From assembly GCA_037176845.1 (NCBI GenBank), contig JAYKXP010000038.1, positions 186,001 through 250,000 on the forward strand: a stretch of 64,000 bases of DNA, given 5' to 3'. The DNA is from Paramarasmius palmivorus. Taxonomy: Eukaryota > Basidiomycota > Agaricomycetes > Agaricales > Marasmiaceae. Below, in pieces: positions 44,401 through 58,985 of this stretch. The stretch's first letter is position 1, and every line of letters begins with the position of its first letter. Position numbers and translations under genes: made by a program. The notes under the pieces were generated by a model. The model worked only from the letters and a program-made list of their open reading frames with translations, was not told the origin of the DNA and ran no database searches.

Positions 44401-46441
44401 TGAGGAATATGACGTGACAGTGAGTCCAAGCCCGAGGAAGTAGGGTTGTGCGGGTTTTAAGAGGTCTCCTACGGTGTCGCTAAAGCTGTTTCGAGGTACT
44501 AAGAACGAAATGAATTAGTAGCGTAACAAAGCCGAGTTTGTAACCACTCACTTTGATCAGGGTGTGCACCAATAGCGGTTTGATACATTTCCCTAGCAGG
44601 ATCCATCGTGACCCATAACTTAATGGGTGAATTTTCCCTCAGCTTTTTGAGGTCATCTTTCTCGGAACGAATTAGCAGACATTTCGGCTGTAATGAGACC
44701 ATTCAACACACCGTTCGTCCTCTTCAAATGCACCGTCCAGGCCCCAATTCAACCCAAGCGCGCAAGAGCTTTGCGCGGTTGTTCCTGCCGAGAACAGTGC
44801 TGTTCTCGCAGGGAGGTGGACGAATGACAGGGTCATTATCGTTCTTATCCCGGATAAAGCCAAGGCAGTCGAATATTCGTTGACTGTCAAGGTAAAGTGA
44901 GTGGTCCCGACGACGTGTGTATGAACTTGGCAACGGACACCGGATTACTCCATCCTAGTTTCTTCTGGAAACTTTGGCTGGCAACGCGCAGAGCACGCAC
45001 TTCGGACTTCCATAGGGTATTCTCTAGCATTCTATCGTGAGGTAAACATGTCAGTTTCATAGAACGAGTGCGAAACCCTTAGCAGACACGTACAGTAATA
45101 ATGTTTCCAAACCACCAACCAAACTGGTTATAGGTGTCTTTTCAATCGGTGGATGTGCCTTCTTCTCCTCGACGAACTCGTTCCAAATATCCAGTGGTAT
45201 AACACCCGGCTGTATATCAGACGCAACGCAATAGAAGGAGCACTGACAACACATATACAAGTCCAATAACGTCCCTTCGTCTTCGGGGTTCTCCTCTTCC
45301 TCTTCAACCTTGCGATTTAAGCTGGTCCAAGTCAAAATCCTTCACAAGATCGACCGTGCCAGCGCGCTTTCTCTGCTTTGCTTCGGATACGTCCCATTCG
45401 TTGCCACGAAACGGAGGCGTGAGCTTCAACGCGTCAATGGCCTTCGGGTACTTGTGAAAGTGGTGTGTCTTGTTCGATGGTCCGCCTACGGTATTTTCGT
45501 CGTCCGAAAGACAGTTCGTAGTACGCTTCCGTTTGATCTGGTCTGGTAAAGGATGGTGATAGGATTGTAATTTCTGGAATGATTGTGCGAGAGGTGGTGC
45601 AACAGAAGAAGGCCTCCAACTAAGGATGACCCAACCGTTCTCTTTGGGACAATAGTATGCATTGGGATGAGGTACTGCCGTCCGAACCTCGTCTGAGGTA
45701 GGAGGTGGGATGGGCTTGGGCAAGGAAGATGGTGTAGGAGATGACGAAGTCGAAGGCGCGTTAAGTGTACCTCTTGGACTCTGTTCGGCAGACGACGAGG
45801 TCGAGGCTTGATGTTGGTCAGGATAAATATCCGGAGGTGTCACATTCACGGAATAAAGAGTGTGATCTGGATCGTGAAGTTCGTCTGCCAAAACAGGTGG
45901 TAGCATCCCTGGACCAGGTCCTCCCATGCCTCTGCCTTATCTCTGGGTCCCACCAAGTCGACTCTTCTGATTCACTCCTGTCATCAATGGGCACCGACAA
46001 CACATTCCAGAAACGTACACCCCGGTTTCCGGAATCATTGTGAGATGCGGAATAGTCCATCGCGCTTGTATTCCATCCCGAAGTATTGTCCCACCCATAA
46101 TTCGCAGAATCCCAGTGGCTCCAAGGGGTCTCGACTTCAGTGAGAGGGGGTGGTTGGTCGTCATCATTTTCATTTACGGGTTCTGGCGGACGATAATCTC
46201 CCGATGCCGAGGCTGAAGTGTACATTGTTGGTGTTGAAAATGAAGCTGGTGTATATATTGTAGACTTGGATCCTACTCCTCCAGGACGAGTCGGTAATGG
46301 GGGTGGTTGGCTTGGGTCGCCATAGAAAGATGTGGTTGGAATTGGAGTTGTGGGTCGCTGAGGGGGAGGTTGCTGGGGACTGGGAGTCGGAAGAGGCCGT
46401 CTTGGCTTTGGACTTTCTTTAGAAGAATCTTGTTTATCCAT
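41414..46441 (-). CDS. Ubiquitin-specific protease, UBP2/USP25-28-like, with a frame break
   Basis: Long multi-exon gene from ATG at 46441 to TAA at 41414-41416, roughly 1250-1350 residues. The first ~170 residues are Pro/Ser-rich and disordered (PRRPLPTPSPQQPPPQRP). LPPVLADELHDPDHTLYSVN and MCCQCSFYCVASDIQPGVIP form the UBP2-specific N-terminal region. The Cys box GLNQLGNTCYLNSLLQ lies near 43570-43610 and the His box RGTSPSFGHYFFYSRN near 41660. The middle holds a long Ser/Pro/Asp-rich insertion (about 42720-43200). It removes or edits ubiquitin chains. Near 45925-45935, STWWDPEIRQR should run into MGGPGPGMLPP, but the frames are offset by one base with no room for an intron. Confidence 0.88.
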
Positions 46442-46824
46442 ACTATCAAGTCGAATCCCAGAAATTATGTGTTTAGAATGCCGCAATCATCGGTATTGAA
46501 TTAGACAACATACATGCAAATCCGCTCAGAATTGGCGCGTTTCGATGAGGCGCTGGCAGAGATTCGTTACTCTCTATCGAGCACACGAATTTCTCTGATA
46601 AAAGTCGATAGTGACGGTAAGAAAACAAGTGCCGGGCCACTGCTTTCAAAGGGCGCAAGCGTGCAGAGCCACTGGTGTCACCATTCATCACACTCCGAAA
46701 AAAATCGAATTTCTTACATAATTTACAGCTTTTTTTTAACCTTCCTACTCTACAGCGCCCTTGGCTCGAACATCTACAGGCTATATAGTATTTCAATCTG
46801 AGAATGCTTATCCCCAAGCACATC
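46442..46824. other. Intergenic between tandem minus-strand genes
   Basis: Promoter of the deubiquitinase gene and 3' flank of the... quinone oxidoreductase is to its right; no open frame here (e.g. 46514-46801 plus strand) has recognisable content. Confidence 0.4.
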
Positions 46825-48346
46825 CTATGCATCTTGCACCTTGACAATCAGCTTTCCTGTTGTCTTTCCACCCACCAGATCCTGTTGGGCCTGCTGCACA
46901 CCTTCCGCGGTGAAAGGATATTCTTTCCATACGTTGATCTTCAGCACACCACTAGAAATCAACTCAAACACTTTGTTGCCGAAGTAGTGGATCTCATCCG
47001 GCGTGACAGTGTAGTTGTTCATCCTGAGCAAAACAATCAGCATCAGCATCATCGGACATTCTTCATCGCCTCGTCGTACTCACGTAGGGCGAAGCAATTT
47101 CAAGTTCTTCTCCATGAGCTTGATCGGTGGAAACGGTGGAACAGCGCCAGATGCATTGCCAACGGAAACAAGTGTTCCCTTTCGCCGCAGTAGCTTGAAA
47201 TTGGCATCAAATCTGGTCAAGGAGATCAGTATCCTGTTTCACAAGCACTAGAACCAGATGGTCCTGGAGTTAACATACGTATCCTTTCCAACGCCATCAA
47301 AGACAGCGTGCACGCCCTCCCCATTAGTGATCTCCAGTACCCTTTCGACCGTGTTTTCTACAGGGTACAGTATAACATGGTCAGCGCCGTGTTGTTTGGC
47401 TAGCTCTGCCTTTTCCTTGGTAGACGTTGTGCCAATGACCGTAGCGCCAACGTGCTTTGCCAACTGCGCCATGAGGAGCCCGAGACCTCCGGCGACTGTG
47501 TGGATGAGTATAATATCTCCTTTGGATACCTTATACGCCTCCTCAAAGAACGTCACCGCGGTAAGACACTGCAACATCCCCGCTGCGGCATCTCGTGTCG
47601 ATACACCATGCTGAATGGGGTATGCTTTGATCCAGGGGAGGGAATGTACGTTTGATGAGAGCCTAGGACATCCTGTAAGATGAGAAACGGTATCTTCAGT
47701 GTGAGGGAAACCGATCTGTGAGAAGAAACGACCATACACAAGCAACTTTCCCGCCCACTTGGAAGTTTTGCTTAATGTAGCCTGGATCATTGAGTACCGC
47801 AGGATCTGTAGGCAGAGCGATGATAGTTCCTGCAGTCTCTTTCCCTAATACAGCTGGGAACTCCTTGTACGGGTACAATCCTTGCCTATAGACGTGAAGC
47901 GTTGAGGCTTTGAAGCTTCCATCTGATGGAGATGAACCCACCGATAATACGTGTCTATGAAATTGACTCCCAGATATTCAACCTATGCTGGGCAATCAGG
48001 ACCCCAAAACTCGAGAAACAGCTTCCCTGCTCACCTTTACGACAAGATGCCCTGGTTCGACCTTTGGAAATGGTAAAGTGAGCTTCTCAATCACATCGAA
48101 GCCACCGGTCTAAAGTGCAGATCCCATCGTTACCGTGGTAGTCCGTCAACACTGTCCAGTTATCGATACAATTTGTAAGCTCGCCTTTCGAATTCCAATC
48201 GCTTCCACTGTAGACGGTAATTCAGGCATATTATGAACGGTACGAGTCAAATGATTCAGTATCTGAGAAGTTCTGATACGAGCAATACTGGGCCAAGCGT
48301 AGAAGCGGGGTCGGAGTGGTTGGAGATTGAGGAACTTGAGAAACAT
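46825..48346 (-). CDS. Zeta-crystallin-like NADPH:quinone oxidoreductase, probably mitochondrial
   Basis: About 7 exons, stop at 46825-46827. Two starts are in frame. ATG 48346 adds MFLKFLNLQPLRPRFYAWPS and further Arg-rich, acid-free residues typical of a mitochondrial presequence; ATG 48229 (MPELPSTVEAIGIRK) starts the enzyme itself. The next exon, TGGFDVIEKLTLPFPKVEPG, is reached over an intron with a GC donor (AAG|GCGAGC). VEYLGVNFIDTYYR, FPAVLGKETAGTI, then the Rossmann motif HTVAGGLGLLMAQLAKHVGA with VIGTTSTKEKAELAKQHGAD identify a medium-chain reductase lacking the zinc ligands of alcohol dehydrogenase. The end is GGKTTGKLIVKVQDA. At about 47635-47643 the C-rich run breaks the frame between GSHQTYIP and PWIKAYPI; one C seems missing. 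Confidence 0.85.
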
Positions 48347-48843
48347 GGTTGGTAATTCGACATCTTTTATATCGTTCTTCACACTATTCGGTCCGGGCAT
48401 TGCCGGAACGCGTCTCGTCGCGACATTGAAATGATGACTGTCGCGATAGAGGGATCCAAACAACAGAAACTCGCGGCAATCGACTGGCGACAGAAATGAT
48501 GGGGTGTTAGTGCAAGTTCCTGGGTCAAATGTCCTAAATAGATCGTAAATTGACTGATGAACATGAGAATGCTACAGAGATAGTCCATCGCTGCACAAAA
48601 ACGGTAAGTATCAATGAGTATTCCAATCTTTCAGTCAATCAATTAAGGTAATCTCCGTATTAGAGCCTATCGTTTTGTCGTGATGGCGGCCTGAAAACAC
48701 TACAGCCCGCCCGTCAAAGCGCGGCTACTTTGCCATTCGTGGCAAGAAATGCAGAAAATTTTCCTTGCCATCGCCCAGATGAACCTAGGTTACATAGTGA
48801 GAATGACATCTATACAGCATTGAGAGAATTGCATCCGTACCCC
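48347..48843. other. Intergenic, no gene seen
   Basis: 5' flank of the quinone oxidoreductase and 3' flank of the tyrosine phosphatase. Open frames on both strands show no recognisable protein. Confidence 0.4.
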
Positions 48844-49963
48844 TTACGATCCCGTGGATCCCGACTTCAATGCAGCCGAGAGAATCTCGTATATCACCAC
48901 CAACTGCTCAGATCTCTGCACCATTCCTGGTCGCTGTTCTCTCAGGAAATCAACTTCCTGGACGACCATATCATTCTGTAGAGGCTCGGGTAACAGCCCC
49001 AGTGGAGAGGCCTGCACCACGGATGCCGGAGTGGGTCTCGCAGGCGGTTGAAGAACACCGTGAGCCCTCAATAAGGACGATAACGCAACAAATGACCCAG
49101 TTCTTCCTATTCCCGCCGAGCAACCAACAATAATCGGCGGATCTGGGTCGAGGGCTTCATCTGGTAAACCAGACGTATCTCGGTTCGTCCTGTCCACCAA
49201 ACGTGCAAACGCCAACAAGCCATCTCGATCTTCAGGCTCTGGGATGCCTCGATCTGGCCAGGCATAATACAGCAAATGCTGGAATATGATGGGTGAGGTG
49301 CTTTGATTGAGGGGTGAGAAAGAAACAGTGCTTTTGACGCAGCGTGCCTCGTCTATGGACTCTTGTTTCTCGAGTTTGACTTCAAAGGCCGGACCATGAT
49401 CTCCTTCTGGATGTATGATAACGTGTTGACCAACGACTTCTGGGAAGTATGGATGTGCTTTCCGTCTGCCATCCTCAAGATTCTGTGTGAGCTGTACGAC
49501 AGTCCGCACGCGACTAGAATCCTGAGATGACGGGGGTGTAACTGGCTTTGCGATAAGGCTAAGGAAGGTATGTGATGTGTTTGGAAGGGGTGCCTGCGAT
49601 GCTATCCACCACTTTCCCCCGAACCGCTCGAGAACCCAATTCGCATTACAATATCTCCCTTCTCCGCCTCTCTCTCCAGGGGCATAATCATCAACTACCA
49701 CTACTCGTGTTCTGTCATATGGCACAACATCCACGTATCGATTCCTGTACTGATTCTCGTCTTGATTCCCAGCGACTACGGCGTAATAGTCTGAGAGAGA
49801 TTTCGGTATGTTCTGGATCGCAGCGCGTAATGCCTTGGACTTTCGTGGTAAGGAAACGAAGCGTGCACGAGCCTCGTGCATCTTCGCGTTGTTTGAGAGT
49901 CTTGAGCGCAAATTCGATATGAACTGGGTTCTGAGATTCAGTGAGCCATCGAGGAAGAGCCAT
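48844..49963 (-). CDS. Protein tyrosine phosphatase (classical, PYP/PTP1-like)
   Basis: Essentially intronless. The main frame runs from ATG 49911 to TAG at 48844 (355 residues). The catalytic P-loop is VGCSAGIGRTGSFV (Cys-x5-Arg). The WPD loop is YYAWPDRGIPEPEDRDGLL, and the substrate-recognition strand is NRYVDVVPYDRTRV followed by CNANWVL, GKWWIASQAPLP and the Q-loop region MVQRSEQLVVIYEIL. It dephosphorylates phosphotyrosine, probably on MAP kinases. Upstream, another frame encodes MALPRWLTESQNPVHIEFAL and KTLKQREDAR, which looks like the true N-terminus. It joins the main frame only if one base in the palindromic TGCACGAG-G-CTCGTGCA (about 49869-49885) is extra. If so the start is 49963; otherwise 49911. 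Confidence 0.85.
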
Positions 49964-50107
49964 TGCTTTGACAGAGAAGTGAGAAAAAAGCTGGGCTTTT
50001 AGTACACTTCCTACGAGTCATGGATCATAATGAGTCGAAAGTGACTTCATTTTCACCGCCAGCGGGCAGATTGCGGGGTTCACACGCTCTCTTTCCAGCT
50101 TTCTTCC

Positions 50108-50654
50108 ATGTTCTCCTCCGACATGGTGTCATTGCTGACGCCAGAAACAGTGATCAAGTATGTGGATAAACCTTTTTTTGAAATTGAAAATGTCTGGTGA
50201 CCATTATCACCTTTTATTTAGAGTCAGTTCTACGCTCGATAAATCCGTCGGAAAAAAGTATCTGATCGACAACAATCCAGAAACTTGTTGGACGTCTCAG
50301 CAGGTTGATATTCTCTCTCAGTGCAGTGGAATATGTACTCAATCTTACCAGGGGGTTCCCCAATACATACAACTCACGTTTCCGGCACCAGTGGTACCCA
50401 AATCCATCTCGATCACATTCCAAGGTGGCTTTGTTGGGCGACGATGCGCAATACACGTCAAGCAGTCAGGGGACTGGACATTCTTGACCACAATTTACCC
50501 TGAAGACGTTAATCGAAGACAGACGTTTGATCTTGATGGCGCTCCTGACACAGGAGTAGAAAGCATCAAGCTAACCTTTGAAGAGAGCTCTGACTTTTTC
50601 GGTCGGATAACAGTGTACGATCTTAAGCTTGAAGGGCTTCATGTATCGACCTAG
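50108..50654 (+). CDS. NR2C2AP-like protein (F5/8-type C domain)
   Basis: Three exons, about 145 residues. ATG at 50108 (MFSSDMVSLLTPETVIK) joins VSSTLDKSVGKKYLIDNNPE with TCWTSQQ. A 48-bp intron follows, then GVPQYIQLTFPAPVVPKSIS and ITFQGGFVGRRCAIHV, and it ends VYDLKLEGLHVST with TAG. Short single-domain discoidin-like proteins with W-T-S-x-Q after 'DNNPETCW' and 'FQGGFVG' correspond to nuclear receptor 2C2-associated protein. Function in fungi is unclear. It is divergent from the phosphatase gene with 144 bp between starts. Confidence 0.85.
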
Positions 50655-50732
50655 AGATGGAATATAGCAATTAAGAGTATCCATGCAAACAGTGAGGGTA
50701 AAAATACAATGTTTTCGCCACTCCAATCCATC

Positions 50733-52799
50733 CTAAAACAGATTATACGCACTCCACTCGGGTATGATACTCCCCGCCTCATCAATTTCGACCCATCTCC
50801 TGTGCTCTTTATTGATGAATCCCATCTCTTCCAGTTCGCCGAACGCAGCTTCCCAACCAAGGCCGATTGCAGAGAGCTTACATATCACCGATCTAAAGAA
50901 CAATAAGCATGCATACCGACAATAATGCACGAGGAATCACGTACGGTATCGTGCAAATCACAGCCTGAGGCCGGATCTTTTCCCCTTCATCACTCCATAG
51001 CCCGCTCAGAACCGCGAGATCCACAATCACACCTCTCGTCTGTCGCACCCTTTCTTCCAATGTGTAAATCTCGTTGAAATCACTCTGATCATACTCGTCA
51101 GGACTAGCAAGCTCCTTCATCCCCTCTGCTGTGCTTCGGTTTAACGAAAGAGTCGGTGTAACACCGGCTTCTTCGTCAAACTGTTCCAACGCGGCCGGTG
51201 AATCAGAAGCAACGTAGAAAAATGGCGAAGCCGAGATGTTTAGGCGTTTCCAGCTTGAATGTGCGGCTTCAGCATATGCCTGTATAGGTACAGGTCCAGA
51301 CTTGTTTGTACTTCCATGACGATGGTTTGGAGTCTCCTCGTCGGATGTGTACGGAGATATAATTAGTGTTTGGAGGGGATAATAAGGCGCCAAGTTCTTC
51401 CCTCATACCACGTATGAGGGCTGTGTTTTGTGAGCTTGGACGTATCGTAGATTTGAATGACTCGAAAGCTTGGTCAAAGATAGGTTTCGTTCGTTGGAGA
51501 TTGTGAGCATATCTAGACGATGAATTGAGTGGAATTCGGAAGATTGCCTCTGAATTGCGTCTTACGCGTCTTCATACTGCTCGGTGAAACCATGAGCAAA
51601 ATGGTATTTTGCCGTGCCAGAGTGGATAACCTAATGCAAACAAGTCAGAGGGTAGGCGTGTTGAACGCAGGAAACAAACTTGCCCAATGTCTAGCTACCC
51701 GTGGACATGCAACAAGTTCTTGAAGACGAGGATTAGTTACTGAAACGGCCAATCGATTACTTCTTACCTTCCGGAGGAGGCGCCTTACATCCCGGTTGTG
51801 GCCCTGGTTGTGTTACTCGAATATCCTCAAAATGGTCAAGCCACCTGAAAGTGCGTTAAGGATCTTGTCTGTACACATAACAGGAGACTCACTTTCCCCG
51901 ATTCCAGTACGTATCATCTACAAAGAACGTCCTATTTCGCTGGACAACATGAGCACCAGGGTACATTCATGTCAAAGAAGACTTACCTCTCTAGCCAATG
52001 CGGCTGCCTGTGCCATCAATGCCAAGTCCGCAACAAGCCCTACTCGACCACTCAGCATGTAAGTGATGGTGCTTGCGCATATCTCAGATTGCTCATTTCC
52101 CTCGTCGGCGTGCACAACATCCATGACACCTCCGTCATGTGGTTCCCAATATGCACCGTGGTGATGGAAGCCACCCGCGATCTTCTCGCATTCCGACATG
52201 TATTCCGTTGGCAAAAGTGGGAATTTCGTGTAATTGCCGTATGAAATGACAAGTGCATCGTGGTGGTGGTGCGTAGTCGGCGATGAATTCGTGGTGTTGA
52301 TGTTTTCGGTGTCATTCGAGACGGACAATGTCGAGTTCTCTTTCGATGATGCCGGTGGTGTAGGTACGCTAACGCCAACATATTTTTCGAGTGTTCCGGG
52401 CTTTTGATACGAAACCACGATGAGAACGAGGAGTAGACCAGCTATCATCGTCCCGAATGCGATAGGCAATCTTGCTGCAATGGTTCTGAGGTTCAGCCCT
52501 ATTGAATCCTTTGAGTTTTCATCATCATGGTCATCCCCTCTCCCTCTGTAGCCTGTTGCCGGAAAGCTATCGCTCGCAGACGACCGCAACAAAGGCACAC
52601 TCTGGTGATGTCTCCCAGTTGGGTCATCTTCCTCCTCGTCTTCCTCGACACCATGCAACTCGATTTCGCTGTATGCTTCTTCCGCTCTTCCGGCCCGTGA
52701 GTGAGGTGTACGAGGTGTGAGCTGTCCAGCAGATTGATAAATACTGTAGTTCCCTGAGCTCGACGACTGGACATTTGCCAAAGGACGTGGGCGAGGCAT
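50733..52799 (-). CDS. Arca-like type II membrane protein, putative glycosyltransferase
   Basis: Multi-exon gene from ATG at 52799 to stop at 50733, about 560 residues. The cytoplasmic N-terminus is acidic (VEEDEEEDD), then one transmembrane helix (LPIAFGTMIAGLLLVLIVVS) near residue 115, then a Ser/Thr/Asn-rich stem. The lumenal domain reads YGNYTKFPLLPTEYMSECEK, LSGRVGLVADLALMAQAAAL with ARERTFFVDDTYWNRGKW, FFYVASDSPAALEQFDEEAG, VIVDLAVLSGLWSDEGEK and SVICKLSAIGLGWEAAFG. The 'ASD-x-P-x-x-L-x-x-F' and 'DL-x-x-L...C-x-x-S-x-x-C-x-L-A' pattern recalls the NodZ/FUT8 (GT23-like) fold, suggesting a Golgi glycosyltransferase; this is inference. The family is known in basidiomycetes as arca-like. 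Confidence 0.6.
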
Positions 52800-53870
52800 G
52801 ACCTGTCCGAGTCGTCTGCAATGACGAGTGATGGAAGAATATAGATTTGGTCGACACGTCCGACACTAATTTTGCATTTCCCGTCGGTTGTGACTTTGTT
52901 GTCGTGATGATGGTTGATGGAGGCGGTGGTCGCACTGGTCCGTGCGCGTCTTTCGGCCTGTCTAGGCCCGAATTGCCGGTGCTTGCCGGTGTCTCCTCCG
53001 AGTTTTGAGTTTTTTTTCTCTTTTGCAGCGACAGTGCAGACTGAAGGTATCCCAAGCCTAATATTTAGGTATGTTCTTTGCTCTCAGCTAGTTTTAGATG
53101 TGCTACAAGGATGGGCAACTCTCAAGTCACTTGAGATCGTTTTTAGGGATCCTACAATAGAAATTTCTGATTTCTAGGAGCCTCAACATCTCGTGTTATA
53201 TGCATCGATTTCGACAAGAACAGTCGAACGAACCTTCGAATTGGAAACGATAGCAAGAATCGATAACGATTCATGCACCGCGAAATCCAATCCAAGTGAT
53301 CTGTCTCGGCAATCCCTTGCCTGGAACCGATACAACCCTTCGCAAACTCACATGTGGACCCACAACGCGATTTGCCGCCATTTAGATCAATGATACCGAG
53401 CCGTCATCAAAGTAATCCGGAGAGCTCTTTGTACTCTCTACGTCCTATCACTAGGACTGTCAAAGCGCTGTACATTATCCCGCTTTGGACCGACTCGACG
53501 GTCGCTTTGTCCGATTAAACAGCCACCTACAAGTGGCACTGTGACTCTTTTGTTCAGAGTCTTGTTTGTATCGTAAATCAGTATCCCCATCAGCAACTCT
53601 ATTTGGAGAACTTGACCATTTCCTTCTGTGGACAAGTCACACTTCCTTGACAGAACCTTACACTCTCCGCCCTTACGCTGTTGCAACGTTTTTGTTTTTC
53701 TTTCGTCCCCTCTGATTTCCTGGATGGGTAGCCTTGTTCTCTTGATTTCTCAGTAGATGCAAGGCTCCGCTTTATAAACATGCCAGGAATTTCTCTTCGG
53801 TCCCCCACAAACTACGCTACACACCCCGTCTACCAGCCTACCAACCACCTATCCACCTGCCCGCACGCCG
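52800..53870. other. Divergent promoter region
   Basis: About 1 kb between the arca-like gene and the gene at 53871. A TATA-like TTTATAAA at 53771-53778 lies 93 bp before the downstream ATG. The rest holds no recognised gene. Confidence 0.4.
53771..53778 (+). promoter_or_regulatory. TATA box of the 53871 gene
   Basis: TTTATAAA 93 bp upstream of the ATG, followed by a C-rich leader with repeated CCACC/CCTACC blocks, a usual fungal core-promoter layout. Confidence 0.5.
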
Positions 53871-55075
53871 ATGATGTCCCAAGCCCCCACCACCGCGGTT
53901 GACCCGAGCATTTCCGAGAATTCCTCCACAGACCTTCTCCACCTCGCTCAGAGCACCTCAGCTCCCTCGACGGTACCTCATTCCGACGGTTCCGGCTCGT
54001 ATGGTTCATCGTCGCTTCACGGCTCCCCCAACATCACCGATATCGGTAACGGCGACAGTCATGGACAACCTCAAGGGTTCGACTACGTCTGCGCAGAGAA
54101 CGAGTTGCGCATAGGCAATCGCATTCTCTCTGGCAAGGAGCTGAGGGACTTTAAAAAGTTCTTACTCCTCCAAATGCAAGCGTAAGCATCCTTCAACTCT
54201 GGTAAGACACTTCATTGACATGTGCTCTAGACAAGTGATCACAGCCCTCGTTGGACAGCCTGAGAATGAGAGCGTACAGGCGAAGCAAGAGAGTGCGGAC
54301 CAAAAGGTCGTCGAAGACACCAACGAAAGCCTGCTCGCTTCCAGCGACGGACTGTCACCTGCCCCTTTAGATGAGGAAGGCATCGATGAAACACCTCAGT
54401 TGACGGAGGAGCAGGCCGCTATCATCAGGGAAAGGTTCGTCGGCTCTCGTCTCAGTATCTCCTGCCCCTGACCTTTTTTTCGTCCCGCAGGCCGGAACTG
54501 TTGGATGTTTTCACCGATATCGCCCTGATGAGAGCCCTGATCTCTTCCACAGAGGAGTGCGGGGACGAAGATGAGGAAGGTTCAAACAACGACACGCAAC
54601 CTATCTCGGAGCAAACGCAAACTACCGAGCAAAGCAGCTGCGCGGAAACCACCATGTCTGCCGGCTCACATCCCGAAGAGGCTTCTTCACCAACCAACGA
54701 CGGTGAAGGCAGTCATGATACCTCCCCCCATAACATGTTCCAGTCTCAAGTATTGTTCGAGAGCTTTGTCTCGAAATACCTTGAGGATCAGTGCGTATCC
54801 TTCAGCCTGCCTCCGAATCCAGACGCGTACTGACAACGTTCAGGTTTGGCCAAGCTTCAAAGCGACTTATGTCGGACGTCTTCGACCTTCAGCCACTGCA
54901 ATTTGCCGGTCCAGGAAGGTCCAGGACTGCTATGGTGACCACTGGCATGTACTTTGACGACGACGAACATGACAGCGGTGTTGAACTAGACGATGAAATT
55001 TACATCCGACACCAGACTAGTCAAGACACATCCGTCGGCGGTGTAGCTCAGCAGCTGGGCGAAGTGCAGATTTAA
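53871..55075 (+). CDS. Unknown acidic, Ser-rich protein
   Basis: Four exons from ATG at 53871 (second Met at 53874) to TAA at 55073-55075, about 330 residues. The N-terminus is Ser/Thr/Pro rich. A short conserved-looking core, FDYVCAENELRIGNRILSGK with ELRDFKKFLLLQMQAQ, is followed by acidic low-complexity sequence (EECGDEDEEGSNNDTQ). Ordered pieces in between are ERPELLDVFTDIALMRAL, FQSQVLFESFVSKYLEDQ and FGQASKRLMSDVFDLQPLQF. There is no transmembrane segment and no known motif. A TATA box upstream and consistent splice sites support a real gene. Function unknown. Confidence 0.75.
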
Positions 55076-55478
55076 GGATTTAAGGCCTTTCACCGTTCCA
55101 CATTTACATATCCCATATAGCATAGTACAATAATCCGTCCTCCGAAGGCAGCCAATGTATTGTTAAGGAATTGTATTCAGCATGGCCAATAGTAATTAAT
55201 ACAAACTATTGTATTATTGCCGACATATTCAGTTTATAGCAAGATTGATAGCAAGGTCGAGAATCAAATGAATGGGATATACCATGAAGGTGTATAAAGA
55301 TTGTGAAAACAATTGGTTAGAGGCAAAGGACTGGAGCGCAAGCTGTATGGAAGGAAACACGATGCAGTTAAAAGATGTGAGTGTTACATGCGGAGATGAG
55401 AGAACGAGAAGAAAACATGATAATCAGTCCAACGCTTCTGCTCTAGTACATCGTCACCAAACATGGACACCAGATGCT
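55076..55478. other. Convergent 3' flanks, no gene
   Basis: AT-rich spacer between converging genes. It contains AATAAT-like stretches usable as 3'-end signals and no gene. Confidence 0.4.
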
Positions 55479-57600
<2,122 letters not shown>

Positions 57601-58788
57601 GCCTCCAGAATACATGTCGAGTTAAAATTGCGCCTTCCGTGTCGCGTGTCGGGTTGAAGAAAAATTGAAGCTCCAAAGTGATTCCAATCCGGGGGAAATA
57701 TGCAATTCTAGTTGAACTTTTCGGCTGAGAATACTTCAAGCGTCTGAGGAGTAAGATCAGGAAATGAGAAAGCGAGCGGACGATGAAGAGGTAAAGCAAG
57801 GGGGGTAGATACAGACCCTTTATGTGTGTCTCAAGCCCAGCGCTTGGTTACCGTGACGCGATTGCGTCACAAGTTCAGCACTTTACTTGCCATCTCCGTT
57901 CATGCCAGAACGTAGCAAAGCGTCAGATGCTTCTAAATTACATTTAGAGGACCTTCTGCCACAGTTCTGCTCAAGCTCGGAACCGGTTTCTGACATCATG
58001 TATCGCAAACTCGAGCACCAGTCATGAATGATTGAATAGAATGTGTTCCAGTATGATGTACTGACATGGTGAGCTCTTTGTTTTCTAGCTAAGGGGACAG
58101 AGGTCTCATAGATACTTACTTGTCTCTGTGTGTTCAGATAAAGTCATGGGATCTGCTCAAGACATCTGGTACGGACGAGAAGCTCCAGAACATCAGTACT
58201 CGGCCAGCATATCTCCTGCTCGAGCCTCAAATAGTCTTTCAGTGCATACTCTCCTTCTCTCGGGAGCGTTGGTACTGCCGAACAACGTTCAGACCGAAGT
58301 TTATGCGAAGCATATCTCTCTTTTGCGGACATTCATGGTCATTACAGGCGGCAGGGAATGCTTACCTTCATTTAGACTCAGGGCATTGTAGCACTTTTTT
58401 CAAAGAAATATCTATCCGAGAGATCTATCCGAGAGTTTAAATTCAGACGACAGCAGTCATCCAAAGCCCCCGTATAGTACCTCACAACTTGGATGGCATC
58501 TCTTCCAGCGCAATTGCTCCAACAAAACTCGGTCCTCCACCACCTTTGCAGAGAGTGCGTTACAGAGAGGAAGTGACCATCATTATCTGCACTGTACGAT
58601 GTTTCGCAGTTCAGGGTGTCTGGCTGGTACGATAATGATTAGCGTTCACATGCGCTCGCACCACCAAAGCCAAAAGGCTCAAAGGGGTACACGTCCGTCT
58701 GGAAACAGCTTTACTTAGAGTTATGTCAAGTCACAACCCGCAGGTACAACTTTAAGTACGGATGTATTTGGTGGCTAGGAATCACCGC
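57601..58788. other. Mostly unassigned intergenic region
   Basis: 5' flank of the kinase plus DNA without a clear gene. A minus-strand stretch (58144 to about 58410, one possible intron) reads CYNALSLNE joined to ERYASHKLRSERCSAVP and ALKDYLRLEQEICWPSTD. It could be the end of a small gene whose 5' exons I cannot identify. Confidence 0.35.
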
Positions 58789-58985
58789 TCAATGAACCAC
58801 TTCTACTTTTGCTCCGTGTCCCTTATCTTCGATCAGGGTCCCAATTACTTTGTAGATGCCAAGGTACTTAGAGGAGAACGCCGTGTCCAATAGAGGTTCA
58901 AGACCAAGGTAACTCACTACTCTGCATCGAGCTAAGTGACCTCTGAAGATCTCGATCCTGGACTGAGCGCCGACGACAGGTATTT
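58789..58985 (-). CDS. C-terminal exon of an unidentified gene
   Basis: A minus-strand frame reads TPQIPVVGAQSRIEIFRGHL, then RVVSYLGLEPLLDTAF and SKYLGIYKVIGTLIEDKGHG with AKVEVVH and TGA at 58789-58791. The composition looks coding, but upstream exons between 58985 and 59287 could not be placed and no family is recognised. Confidence 0.3.
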
